Shown in pieces: positions 54,386 to 64,000 of a DNA stretch of 64,000 nucleotides. The position numbers and the translations under genes are program-made. Position 1 is the stretch's first letter. The number at the start of each line of letters is the position of its first letter. Source of the DNA: Rana temporaria (lineage: Eukaryota > Chordata > Amphibia > Anura > Ranidae). The stretch spans positions 274,649,146 to 274,713,145 of the forward strand of contig NC_053492.1 in NCBI RefSeq assembly GCF_905171775.1, read 5' to 3'. A model generated the notes under the pieces. It was not told where the DNA came from. It saw only the letters and a list, made by a program, of their open reading frames with translations, and did not search any database.

Positions 54386-54482
54386 GTGTATATTGCAGAG
54401 ATTTTAGCAAACTTTGTTGCAGAAATAATTTGTTGCTGTGTCCATGTGGAAAGCAAATCTAATGGGAGTGATTTTATAGTTA

Positions 54483-55442
54483 CAGTGCCTTGAAAAAGTA
54501 TTCATACACCTTGAAATTTTCCACATTTTATCAAGTTACAACCAAAAACGTAAATGTATTTTATTGGGATTTCATGTGATAAACCAACATAAAGTGGCAC
54601 ATAAGTGAAAGGAAAATGATAAATGGTTTTCAAAATGTTTTACTAAAAAATATCAAAAAAAAGTGTGATGTCCATTTTTTATTCAGCCCCCCCAGAGTCA
54701 ATACTTTGTAGAACCACTTTGTGCTGCAATTGCAGCTGCAAGTCTTTTTAGGTATGTCTCTACCAGCTTTGCACATCTAGAGAGTGACATTTTTGCCCAT
54801 TTTTCTTTGCAAAATAGCTCACGATCTGTCAGATTGGATGGAGAGTGTCTGAACAGCAATTTTCAAGTCTTGCCACAGATTTTGACTTGGATTTAGGTCT
54901 TGACTTTGACTGGGCCATTGTAACACATGAATATCCTTCAATCCAAACCATTCCATTGTAGGTCCGGCTGTATGTTTAGGGTCGTTGCCCTGCTGGAAGG
55001 TGAACCTTCACCCCAATCTCAAGTCTTTTGCAGACTAACAGGTTTTCTTCTAAGGTTTCCCTGTATTTGGCTCCACCCATCTTCCCATCAACTTTGACCA
55101 GCTTTCTTGTCCCTGTGGAAGAAAAGCAACCCCACAACATGATCCTGCCATCACCATGTTTCACGATGGGCATGGTGTGTTAAGGGTGATGTGCAGTGTT
55201 AGTTTTCCCCCACACATAGCATTTTGATTTTAGGCCAAAAAGTAAAATTTTGGTGTCATCTGATCAGAGCACCTTCTAACACATGTTTGCTGTGTCCCCC
55301 ACATGGCTTCTCACAAACTGCAAACAGGACTTATTATGGCTTTCTTTCAACAATGGTTGTTCTGGGTTCTTTTATGACCTCCTGAATGAGTCGTCATTGT
55401 GCTCTTGGAGTAGTTTTGGTAGAATAACCACTCCTGGGAAGG
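54483..55442 (-). mobile_element. Truncated Tc1-like copy, chimeric right side
   Basis: TA (54481-54482) then CAGTGCCTTGAAAAAGTATT; the copy reads on the minus strand. Up to about 55355 it follows the same family as 17852-20652. From about 55357 to 55442 ('tcattgtgctcttggagtagttttggtag') it follows a different Tc1 subfamily before joining the Penelope-like segment. There is no right terminal repeat. Confidence 0.82.
54690..55330 (-). pseudogene. Tc1 transposase fragment
   Basis: Minus-strand pieces include MPIVKHGDGRIMLWGCFSST (from about 55173) and KVDGKMGGAKYRETLEENLL. The first catalytic block reads stop-SDDT instead of WSDET (about 55262). The second reads FQQGND, with the catalytic Asp (QQDND) replaced by Gly. 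The downstream HVLQWPSQSQDLNPS-like and LCKAGRD-like C-terminal pieces are frameshifted. Dead. Confidence 0.86.
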
Positions 55443-56720
55443 TTAACACAATATGCACTTTGTACTGGCGCAATAAATATTGGTGGTTATCTCTTGATGT
55501 AACATCGCTTTATGCTTCAATTCCCCATGATGTAGGAATACAAGCAGTGGAACATTTTCTATCAAAATATCTCAAAACGAACCCCAAACAGGCCAAGTCT
55601 TGGAAGCCCCTTTGTTTTGTCTCAAACAACTATTTTGAGTTTAATGGCATGTTTTATCTCCAAACTCCTGGCATAGCTATGGGGGCAAATTTCCCCCCCA
55701 GCTATGCAAACCTTACTATGGGCTATCGGGAACTTATGCATATTATCAGTCACAACCCCTTTTCCGCCCATGTGTTTTACTATTGATGCTACATGGACAA
55801 CATAGTTATCATATGAAGCTCCCCCCCATTTAATTGATAATTTTCTGACACACTGCAATAACAATACACTGACACTCTCTTTCACCCATGTTGTAACCCG
55901 GGATTCACTAGCCTTCCTTGATCTCAAACTATGCCATGATGACAGACAGATTTATGCTAAGAATTTTGTTAAACCCACAGCCGGTAACTCTTTCCTACAT
56001 TATCCCGATAGGTTAACAATATTCCATGCAGCCAATACTGTCAAAAAATCGCACCCAAGATGAGGACTGTGTCATCTATGGACAGCTCCTTGCTAAAAAA
56101 AATATCATGAGAAAATGGAGTCTATACTGTCCAAACATTGGTCAATACTTCTGGAAGACCCGTCTTGACAGTCTTGCCTTACAAAAGAACCCAAAGTCTC
56201 CTATCGTAAGGTCCAAAATATTAAACGTAAAATAGCCACTAGTAAACTAAAGCCATTGTCACCTGAGAGGCCCCTCATCTTGATAGCCCTGATAGGCATG
56301 TTGCAATGCAAAAAAATAATTCTGTCCGACCTGCAAGTTTGTACAACATGGCCAAAAGAGATTCTCACAGAAAGGTTAAACATACCATATAAAAGAGTTT
56401 TATAATTGCTCGACCGACTATGTGGTTTACTCTACGTTGGTCGAAACATTAGAGCACTCTGTGCACGTTTTGGAGAACACAGACACTTTAGAGAAAAGGG
56501 TTGTGATGAACATAGTACCTCGACACTTCCTTGAACACCACAATAAGTTCACAGCTGGCCTCGAAGTCTGGGCTATTGAAGCTATCCCCCAATCGATTCC
56601 TGCGGCAGAAAGCTTTAAGCACCTTTGCCAGCAGGAATCATACTGGATTTACTCCTTGGGTACCCTCTCACCAGGAGGACTCAACGATGAACTGAAAGTT
56701 CATAACCTACTGTAATTCTC
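55443..56720 (+). pseudogene. Penelope-like element: RT + GIY-YIG endonuclease remnant
   Basis: Penelope-like retroelements couple a telomerase-related RT to a GIY-YIG nuclease. Here WLSLDVTSLYASIPHDVGIQ (about 55487-55545), QTPGIAMGANFPPSYANL (about 55661-55715) and a Y-M-D-N box at about 55791 (catalytic Asp to Asn) are followed by SLAFLDLKL and KPTAGNSFLHYPDRL (to about 56010). The endonuclease follows as CGLLYVGRNIRALCARFGEH (about 56420-56480), then in another frame VPRHFLEHHNK and ESYWIYSLGTLSPGGLN (to 56715). Several frameshifts and stops make it inactive. No hammerhead motif was found next to it, although this class is known to carry them. Confidence 0.9.
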
Positions 56721-57165
56721 TTGCAATAAGTCATATCAGCAAATTAGTTTTATGTACAGATTTTACCACCCCTTTTCATTTGTTCATGTTTCCTCTTCTT
56801 TTCAGCAAACCCTTATGGTTCAGAATATTCCACTAATAGTACATTTTTGGGGGGTCTCGCCCCATCATCTATAGTAAGCATACACACTTTCTATCCCTAT
56901 TACCATTTAAATTTTCCCTCACTTCGCGTTTAAGGCTATGTGTATAGGCTATTGTATGAATTTTCCTAATCGTGTATGAATTTATTAACAATTTTATATG
57001 AATTTTATATGAATTTTTTATATGACTTCTATATGAGTTTTTGAATCACTCTTAATGCAATGTTCTACTCCTTATATTTTGGAATTTAGTCAGATAATGT
57101 GTCTATATTAAAATCCATCTATGTATTTATTATATTCTTATTACTTGATTTCTTATTTTTATATA
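56721..57165. other. No gene; probable 3' flank of the Penelope-like copy
   Basis: AT-rich, with repeated TATATGAATTTTATATGAATT words at about 56970-57040. It may include the element's 3' untranslated part. Confidence 0.4.
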
Positions 57166-57501
57166 AAGTATCTCACAAACATGAGAACACCCTTCACATT
57201 TTTGTAAATGTTTTATTATATCTTTTCATGTGACAACACTGAAGAAATTACACTTTGCTACAAAGTAAAGTAGTGAGTGTACAGTTTTTATAACAGTGTA
57301 AATTTGCTGTCCCCTCAAAATAACTCAACACACAGCCATTAATGTCTAAACCACTGGCAACAAAAGTGAGTACACCCCTAAGTGAAAATGTCCAAATTGG
57401 ACCCAATTAGCCATTTTCCCTCCATGGTGTCATGTGACTCGTCGGAGGTGTGAATGGGGAACAGGTGTGTTAGATGTGGTGTTATCGCTCTCACTCTCTC
57501 A

Positions 57502-58001
57502 ACATGTACAAATATATAAGAGGTCCATACAGTGAACTTGGTGTTGAGTTATTCACTTTACGGTCATCACTGAGGACAAGGGGGCACTCTTTACGTCTAG
57601 AGGAAAAGAGATTTCACCTCCAAATACGGAAAGGTTTTTTCACAGTAAGAGCTGTGAAAATGTGGAACAGACTCCCTCCAGAGGTGGTTCTGGCCAGATC
57701 AGTAGATTGCTTTAAGAAAGGTCTGGATTCTTTCCTAAATGTACAGAATATAACTGAGTACTAAGATTTGTAGGTAAAGTTGATCCAGGGTAAATCCGAT
57801 TGCCTCTCGGGGGATCAGGAAGGAATTTTTTCCCCTGCTGTAGCAAATTGGATCATGCTCTGCTGGGGTTTTTTGCCTTCCTCTGGATCAACTGTGGGTA
57901 TGAAGTTGGGTGTATAGGATTTTACTGTGTTTTTTTATTTTGTTTTTTGTGGTTGAACTGGATGGACTTGTGTCTTTTTTCAACCTGACTAACTATATGT
58001 A
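57502..58001 (+). mobile_element. Non-LTR retrotransposon 3' end, 9-bp TSD
   Basis: The 9-bp duplication ACTCTCTCA (57493-57501, 58002-58010) brackets a 5'-truncated insert. It encodes a C-terminal LINE-type peptide (SLRTRGHSLRL ... FFTVRAVKMWNRLPPEVV ... FKKGLDSF) with a stop at 57764. It continues through a UTR ('gggggatcaggaaggaatttttt') to a simple tail CTAACTATATGTA. The duplication, 5' truncation and tail fit target-primed reverse transcription. Confidence 0.85.
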
Positions 58002-58032
58002 ACTCTCTCATAATGGTCAATGGAAGTTCAAC

Positions 58033-59768
58033 ATGGCACCTCATGGCAAAGAACTCTCTGAGGATCTGAAAAAAAGAATTTTTGCTCTACATAAAGATGG
58101 CATAGGCTATAAGAAGATTGCCAGGACCCTGAAACTGAGCTGCAGCATGATGGCCAAGACCATACAGTGGTTTAACATGACAGGTTCCACTCAGAACAGG
58201 CTTTGCCATGGTCGACCAAAGAAGTTGAGTGCATGTGCTTAGCATCATATCCAGAGGTTGTCTTTGGGAAATAGACATATGAGTGCTGCCAGCATGCTGC
58301 AGAGGTTCAAGGAGTCAGCCTGTCAGTGCTCAGACCATACACAGCTCACTGCATCAAATTGATCTGCATGAGTGTCGTCCCAGAAGAAAGGCTCTTCTAA
58401 AGATGATGCACAAGAAACCCTGTAGTTTGCTTAACCATTTAAGCCCCGGACCAAAATGCAGCTAAAGGCCCAGGCCAGGTTTTGCGATTCGGCACTGCGT
58501 CGCTTTGACAATTGCGCGGTCGTGCGACGCGGCTCCCAAACAAAATTGACATCCTTTTTTCCCCACAAATAAAAATTTCTTTTGGTGGTATTTGATCACC
58601 TCTGCGGGTTTTATTTTTTTTGCTATAAACAAAAATAGAGCGACAATTTTGAAAAAAATTCAATATTTTTTACTTTTTGCTATAATAAATATCCCCCAAA
58701 AACATATATAAAAAAAATCGCAATAAGCGTTTATCGATTGGTTTGCGCAAAATTTATAGCGTTTACAAATAGGGGATAGTTTTATTGCATTTTAATTAAA
58801 AAAAGATTTTTAATACTAATGGCGGCGATCAGCGATTTTTTTCATGACTGCGACATTATGGCGGACACTTCGGACAATTTTGACACATTTTTGGGACCAT
58901 TGTCATTTTTACAGCAAAAAATGCATTTAAATTGCATTGATTATTGTGAAAATGACAGTTGCAGTTTGGGAGTTAACCACAGGGGCGCTGAAGGAGTTAT
59001 GTTTCACCTAGTGTGTGTTTACAACTGTAGGGGGGTGTGGCTGTAGGTCTGACATCATCGATTGTGTCTCCCTATAAAAGGGATCACACGATCGATGCAG
59101 CCGCCACAGTGAAGCACGGGGAAGCCGTGTTTACATACGGCTCTCTCCGTTCTTCAGCTCCGGGGAGCGATCGCGAGGGGGCGGCTAGAAACGAATAGCC
59201 GGGCCCTCATCCCGGATCGCTCCCACACGATTTCTGACCGCCGCATGTACCGGGTGGGTCCCGATCAGACCCGCGACCCGCGGAAAGGCAGGGACGTACA
59301 TGTACGCCCATCTGCCTGTATGTGCCATTCTGTGGATGTTAATGTACATGCGGCGGTCGTTAAGTGGTTAAGACAAGCAGACTAAGGACATGGATTACTG
59401 GAACCATGTCCTGTGGTCTGATTAGACCAAGATATACTTATTTGGTTCAGATGGTGTCGAGTGTGTGTTTGGCGGCAACCAGGTGAGGAGTACAAAGACA
59501 ATTGTGCCTTACCTAGAGTCAAGCATGGTGGTGGGAGTGTCATGGTCTGGGGCTGCATGGAGCTACAGTTCATTGAGGGAACCATGAATGCCAACATGTA
59601 CTGTGATATACTGAAGCCGAGCATGATCCCCCTCCCTTCAGAGACTGGGCCGCAGGGCAGTATTCCAACATAGTGACCCCAAACACACCTCTAAGATGAC
59701 CACTGTCTTGCTAAAGAAGCTGAGGGTAAAGGTGATGGACTGTCTAAGCATGTCTCCAGATCCAAATC
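58033..59768 (+). pseudogene. Tc1 transposase, interrupted
   Basis: ATG at 58033 gives MAPHGKELSEDLKKRIFALH, GIGYKKIARTLKLS, a Tc1 N-terminal HTH, then a stop at 58242. Downstream of the nested TTAA element, 'catgtcctgtggtctgattagacc' carries VLWSD-stop where WSDET is expected. PRVKHGGGSVMVWGCM is intact (59514-59560). The block after that is missing 'gtgctgccggcactgggg'-type sequence and the C-terminal third is lost. Dead. Confidence 0.9.
58435..59367. mobile_element. TTAA-flanked MITE nested in Tc1 (piggyBac-like)
   Basis: TTAA at 58431-58434 and 59368-59371; ends CCATTTAAGCCCCGGACC / CGGTCGTTAAGTGG. It shares 'tttggtggtatttgatcacctctg' and 'aaatcgcaataagcgtttat' with the 21296 element in opposite orientation. 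The host transposase sequence resumes directly after the second TTAA, showing a precise TTAA duplication. Confidence 0.88.
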
Positions 59769-59771
59769 TGG

Positions 59772-60440
59772 CCCATAAGCCAGGGACAGGAGTAGATCTG
59801 AGGTGTAGCAGCTTATGGTTGCCCAACAATGTGGTATGGGTCAAAACCGTATAGTCTACACCGAGAGCCGCCACCATCTGCTCCCAGAGGGGCAACTGCA
59901 GTTTGGATTTAGCTATCCAAGGAACAAATCCAGTCCAAACAAAAGATGTAATAGTCTTACCTAATTTGGTAATGAATGCAACGGGGATAGGAACTGGAGT
60001 ATTTCTGAAGGCATAAATGAATTTCGGGAGAAACGTCATCTTAAAGGAGGCTTACCTGTCCTATCAGAGTCAAGGAGATTGTCTTCCAAACATTACATTT
60101 AAGTATTAACTGCTGGACAGGGAAGAAGATTGTCTGCCAAATAGTATGATAGTGCCTAGATACTTAAATTGGAACACCTATTGCAAAGTAGTGGAACCGG
60201 AAAATGAGGCAATCGAGTTAGTCAAGGTCAATAAAATGTATTTATTCTAGTTAATATGCACTCCAGAGAAACCGCCTTATTGGTCAATAATCAGCAGGAC
60301 CGCCGTGAGAGAGTCTGAGGCATCGTGCAAATATAGGAGGGTGTCGTTCGCGTACAGTAATATGCTTTCTACTAAGGGACCCACCATCAGGCCTCCCACT
60401 GTGTTCGAGGAGCGAAGAAGAATGACCATGAGTTTAATCA
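59772..60440 (-). pseudogene. L1/Tx1-type LINE ORF2 fragment
   Basis: Minus-strand reading gives GGLMVGPLVESILLYANDTL (RT Y-A-D-D box changed to Y-A-N-D, about 60355), then HDASDSLTAVLLIIDQ. After decayed sequence comes MTFLPKFIYAFRNTPVPIP, ITSFVWTGFVPWIAKSKLQL, the thumb region typical of L1-like ORF2 (60039 down to about 59880). Stops and frameshifts are present, and both ends are truncated by neighbours. Confidence 0.87.
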
Positions 60441-60635
60441 CTAGTGCAGAGCAAGACAGATTTGGACAACTTTTTTCCCTTAATACATTAAATAATTTAA
60501 TGACTGCATTTTATATTTACTTGGCTTATCTTTGTGTAATATTAAAACGTGTTTGATGATTTGAATAATTTAAGTGTGACAAATATGCAAAAACAATCTA
60601 AAATCAGGAAGGGGGCAAATACTTTCTCAGGACTG
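60441..60635. mobile_element. Tc1-like 3' terminal fragment
   Basis: 'ttgtgtaatattaaaacgtgtttgatgatttgaa', then AATCAGGAAGGGGGCAAATA and CTTTCTCAGGACTG before TA. This is the terminal stretch of a third Tc1 subfamily, with no body remaining. Confidence 0.75.
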
Positions 60636-60659
60636 TATATGACTTACTGGAACATAGTA

Positions 60660-61579
60660 CAGTGCCTTAAAAAAGTATTTACCCCTTGCAATTTTCTTGT
60701 TACAACCAAAAACGTAAATGTATTTTTTGGGTGTTTTATGTGATAGACCAAAACAAAGTGGCACATAATTGTGAAGTGGAAGAAAAATCAAATGGTTTTC
60801 CAAATTTTCTACAAATAAATATCTGAAAAGTATGGCGTGCATTTGTATTCAGCCCCCTTTACTTGGATACCCCTAGCTAAAATCTAGTGGAACCAATTGC
60901 TTTCAGAAGTCACCTAATTAGTAAATAGAGTCCTGCTGTGTATAATTTAATCTCAGTATAAATACAGCTGTTCTTTGAAGCCTTCAGAGGTTTGTTAGAG
61001 AGCCTTAATGAACAAACTGCATCATGAAGGCCAAGGAACACACCAGACAGGTCAGGGATAAAATTGTGTGGAAGTTTAAAGCAGGACAAATATCACCTTC
61101 CAGCAGGACAACGACCCTAAACATACATCCAGAGCTACAATGGAATGGTTTGGATCAAAGCATATTCATGTGTTAGAATGGCCCAGTCAAAGTCCAAACC
61201 TAAATCCAATTGAGAATCTGTGGCAAAACTTGAATCTGAATCTGACAGAGCTTGAGCTATTTTGCAAAGAAGAATGGGCAAAAATGTCACTTTCTAGATG
61301 TGCAAAGCTGGTAGAGACATCCCAAAAAGACTTGCAGTTGCAATTGCAACACAAAGTGGTTCTACAAGGGGCTGAATACAAATGCACGCCACACTTTTCA
61401 GATATTTATTTGTAAAAAAAAAATTAAAACCATTTATTATTTTCCTTCCACTTCACATTCATGTTCCACTTTGTGTTGGTCTATTACATAAAATCCCAAT
61501 AAAATACATTTACCTTTTTGGTTGTAACTTGACAAAATGTTGAAAATTTCAAGGGGTATAAATACTTTTCAAGGCACTG
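60660..61579 (+). mobile_element. Internally deleted Tc1-like copy (920 bp)
   Basis: CAGTGCCTTAAAAAAGTATT and AATACTTTTCAAGGCACTG with TA at 60658-60659 and 61580-61581. About 650 bp are missing compared with full copies, at the junction 'ggacaaatatcacc|ttccagcaggac' (about 61098). It is a potential MITE ancestor. Confidence 0.93.
61024..61415 (+). pseudogene. Deleted Tc1 transposase
   Basis: ATG at 61024 begins MKAKEHTRQVRDKIVWKFKA, with the deletion about 25 codons later. The C-terminal part survives in another frame: FQQDNDPKHTSRATMEWF (second catalytic Asp kept) and VLEWPSQSPNLNPIENLWQ. The first catalytic Asp is lost. Confidence 0.92.
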
Positions 61580-61581
61580 TA

Positions 61582-62355
61582 TATACTTATACTTGAGATA
61601 TTTGGAGTATACAGAGTGAAACAGACCTACCTATCAAAGCCCTACACATGTAGGGAATTTATCAGACCAAAGCAGCTGTACATGGCAAGCAGTCAGCTTT
61701 AATCTTTCATTTTCAGAGCTCAATTGAACAGGCAGACAGAACTTGACTGGTTGTCATGCACAAGTGCTCCAGATTCTGGCTGCTCCAGTTTCTGATAAAT
61801 TCCCCAAAAATATATATATATAGACTGGTGTGGTCTGAAATCTGTAACAAACCACAATTTGCAGTTTTTAGTATGTAACAAGCAAGACAACATGTAGAAT
61901 TGGGTCGTCTGGAGTAAAAGTAGGACACAGTATAAAAAGTGTAGTGTTCTGCAGTATGTAGTGTAGAGCACATGTTCTTGAGTAGCATGGTCCAACGATG
62001 AATGTACAGCACACTGTATAGAGTAGTGCAATCTGTAGTATGTAACTTACAGCACAGAGTACAATTTGTTGTATAGTGCCTGTCACAATACACTGTTCTA
62101 TCTCCTCATAACTTTCACTTTATTCTATCTCTCCCAATATTAGGGATTTGTCAAAAAATATTTGCTCACCTTATCACACTGCACCTCCTCTATCACACTC
62201 ATTGCAATATGACTATGTTCACATGAACACATGCAGAGGGACCTGCCAACTGGGGCCACCTTCATTGGACATTATAGAACACGCACTGTCTTTTACATGA
62301 AATAAACATCTGCAGTAAAACACAGTGAAGAAAAACATTTGCAAAACCTTTACGT
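61582..62355. other. No gene recognised
   Basis: Intron-like, with irregular 'gtagtgt.cagtatgta' words at about 61920-62060. No exon. Confidence 0.4.
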
Positions 62356-62358
62356 TAA

Positions 62359-62889
62359 AGCGGAGTTCCAGCCACAATTTCACTTTTTAAATATAAATAC
62401 CCCTGTAATACACAAGCTTAATGTATTCTAGTAAAGTTAGTCTGTAAACTAAGGTCCGTTTTGTTAGGTTGTTACAGCATTTAGACACTTTATAAAATAG
62501 AAATTGACTGGGGCCATCTTAAGTGTGGGCATCATGAAGCCAGACTGTATGACTTCCTGGATTTCAGCCTTGCAAATCTCGCACATGCTCAGTGCTGCAC
62601 AAGCAGTGTCAGATCAGGTTTCAGCACCTGTGCTGTCCAAGTCACATGATTCTTTGAGACTGGGGAGTGCACAGACTTCTGGAAAGTTACACCCACTATA
62701 TTCCCAGGAGTCTGTGCGGTGTAGGTTAGGAAGCATTAGGCACCTAGGTGCAGGAAGTGGGAAGATTAACTATTCTGCCTAGCAACAACACTTTGAAGGC
62801 ATCTAAAAAAAAAAAAAATTCGTAATGGACTAATGACATTTTTTTAAAACTACTGATGTAATGTTATATTTATGGGTGGAACTCCACTT
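62359..62889. mobile_element. MITE 'AGTGGAGTTCCACCC', TAA duplication, copy 2
   Basis: AGCGGAGTTCCAGCCACAAT and GGGTGGAACTCCACTT ends with TAA at 62356-62358 and 62890-62892. It shares 'atcttaagtgtgggcatcatgaagccagactgta' in opposite orientation with 14168-14707. An A13 run lies near 62806. Confidence 0.85.
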
Positions 62890-62892
62890 TAA

Positions 62893-64000
62893 TGCAAATT
62901 TTGCCAGAGCTTGCCTGATTAATTGTGCACTAACAGCACTTATGGTGCAGACAACCTGTGTAACAGATCCAGAATTTACCAATCTGTGTGCTTTGATGAT
63001 CTTTAGAGGCATCATTACTCAAATCTTCCAGAATTATGTCATTTAAAATAGTATTGAATATCAATATCTTATATTAATCTGTAAACACAACAGCTTTTAT
63101 AGCAATTTATCATGCAACAAGTGAAAAGGGGATAAGGATAGCATTGCAACAAATCACTATACTGTAATGTAGGGTTAGGCGACCCCCGACACTGGTGCTG
63201 CAAGCGGCACTCAAAGCCACTTTTGCAGAGCAGCGCAGGGAGATGTCAGTGAGAAACTAATGCATTCCAATTTCAGAATTCCCCACACTGCACCTGCACT
63301 GAGGGGGAGGCACTGTGCTCCCACACATTGTAAAATATGGGAAACATTGTTTGGTTCTCCAAAATTGCTGTAACTGCAATCGTCAGCTCTTGTGATGGGG
63401 AAGAGATTGGGTGGAGTTCTGCTGGGGGGGTGACGGTCCCTGTTTCCAGGAGGAGGACTGTCATTGGCCATTGCTAAAGCCAATCAGTCCTGCTAGCCCC
63501 ATTCACCATCAGAAAGAAGGGATTTCACTGTGATTGAGAAAACCACAATCAGGTGACAGTTTGTGGAATTACTGTTGAGCTTCTGGGAACTTTGTTGAAA
63601 TTATTCCTGAACCACCCCTTTATGTTAATTTTGATTTTATAATATAAGATAATGAGCCATAATCCCTTGTTTACAGCATGATCCCGTTGGGGTAAACAGG
63701 GATTGCTAGTTACTTGTTTAAGCATCTGACCACTATCCAACTGGACTAAGGCCCTATATGGTTACTGTTTAGTAAAATGATAATTTGAAGCCTACCCAGG
63801 CACACTGTTGAACACAAAGTATGAATAAGAAACTTGTATTGTTATGACTCTTATTTGTGCTTTATTGTGTATCTTTGAAAAATACAATAAAAAAAATTTG
63901 AAAAGAAATTATTCCTGAACCTTTGTGTCACTTACTACTGAACCCCTGCACTCTGTGTCCCTTTTAAGCCACAGCCAATATTCAGCCAAGTGAAAATCAC
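62893..64000. other. No gene recognised; possible LINE-like tail
   Basis: Intron-like. At about 63880-63905 'aatacaataaaaaaaatttg' resembles a retrotransposon 3' end (AATAAA plus A-rich tail), but no coding remnant was seen upstream. Confidence 0.4.

Larger units (their letters stand above)
57166..59770 (+). mobile_element. Tc1-like transposon with nested LINE and TTAA element; 3' truncated
   Basis: The left end AGTATCTCACAAACATGAGA with the subterminal 'ttgtaaatgttttattatatcttttcatgtgac' and 'tttgctgtcccctcaaaataactcaac' is a Tc1 5' end. The host is interrupted at 57502-58001 and 58435-59367. It ends abruptly near 59770 in 'gtctccagatccaaat', where L1-like sequence begins. Confidence 0.88.

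Noticed and set aside
53676..60440. Reverse-transcriptase pieces considered as an endogenous retrovirus
   Set aside because: Motif orders fit L2/CR1, Penelope-like and L1/Tx1 elements. No gag, protease, integrase, env, LTR pair or primer-binding site was seen.

Overview
This window looks like intronic DNA from a large, repeat-rich frog genome, probably a ranoid anuran. One conserved vertebrate exon is recognisable: a coiled-coil exon of FAM184A on the minus strand (2289-3143). It has canonical splice sites and is 285 codons long in phase 0/0. The exon that should precede it would lie at higher coordinates on this strand, and I do not find it. I therefore read 3.1-64 kb as the long first intron (or 5' flank) and 1-2.3 kb as the start of the next intron. 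No other host protein-coding gene is supported. Assignment to ranoid frogs rests on my memory of the repeat families, especially Harbinger-like MITEs with ends such as GGCCCCGTACACACG and TTAA-flanked elements ending in AAGTGG.

Most of the rest is layered mobile DNA.

0.8-9 kb: hairpin-rich MITEs, a 1.75 kb TTAA-flanked element, a 27-bp minisatellite inside a DNA element, and diverged tandem copies of a 3' module.

9.5-15 kb: hAT elements with 8-bp duplications and Harbinger MITEs with TTA/TAA duplications.

15.2-17.2 kb: a mariner-like palindrome containing a foldback element with a hammerhead-like motif and a complete 120-nt 5S rRNA copy with an A16 tail.

17.7-20.75 kb: a four-level nest, hAT > Tc1 > (Harbinger MITE + hAT-Charlie).

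21.3-23.1 kb: two TTAA elements.

23.1-30.75 kb: a MITE split by about 7.5 kb of nested material. It holds a decayed SGNH-esterase ORF, an in-frame 66-residue tandem repeat, a 205-bp purine/pyrimidine palindrome, a 52-bp minisatellite, a SINE-like repeat and a tRNA-Gly(UCC)-like gene.

31.5-45 kb: mostly MITEs, hAT elements, microsatellites and GC-rich hairpin elements.

45.5-47.1 kb: an end-to-end Tc1 copy.

47.2-50.3 kb: a foldback element with 14-bp target duplications, a 1104-bp internal tandem duplication and three hammerhead-like motifs.

53.7-61.6 kb: a graveyard of L2/CR1 reverse transcriptase, Tc1, Penelope-like RT plus GIY-YIG, a further nested Tc1, L1/Tx1 and a deleted Tc1.

The most interesting signal is a recurrent RNA-like motif in six places: CTGAAGA, a short stem-loop, GAAAC, a tiny palindrome (ACGCGT/ACATGT type), then C. 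Flanking bases can form a third stem. The stem bases change between copies while pairing is kept, which is the signature of a type I minimal hammerhead ribozyme. The two best-bounded host elements have 14-bp target duplications and large palindromic arms, suggesting a retroposed, hammerhead-bearing family. No transposase or reverse transcriptase here appears intact.
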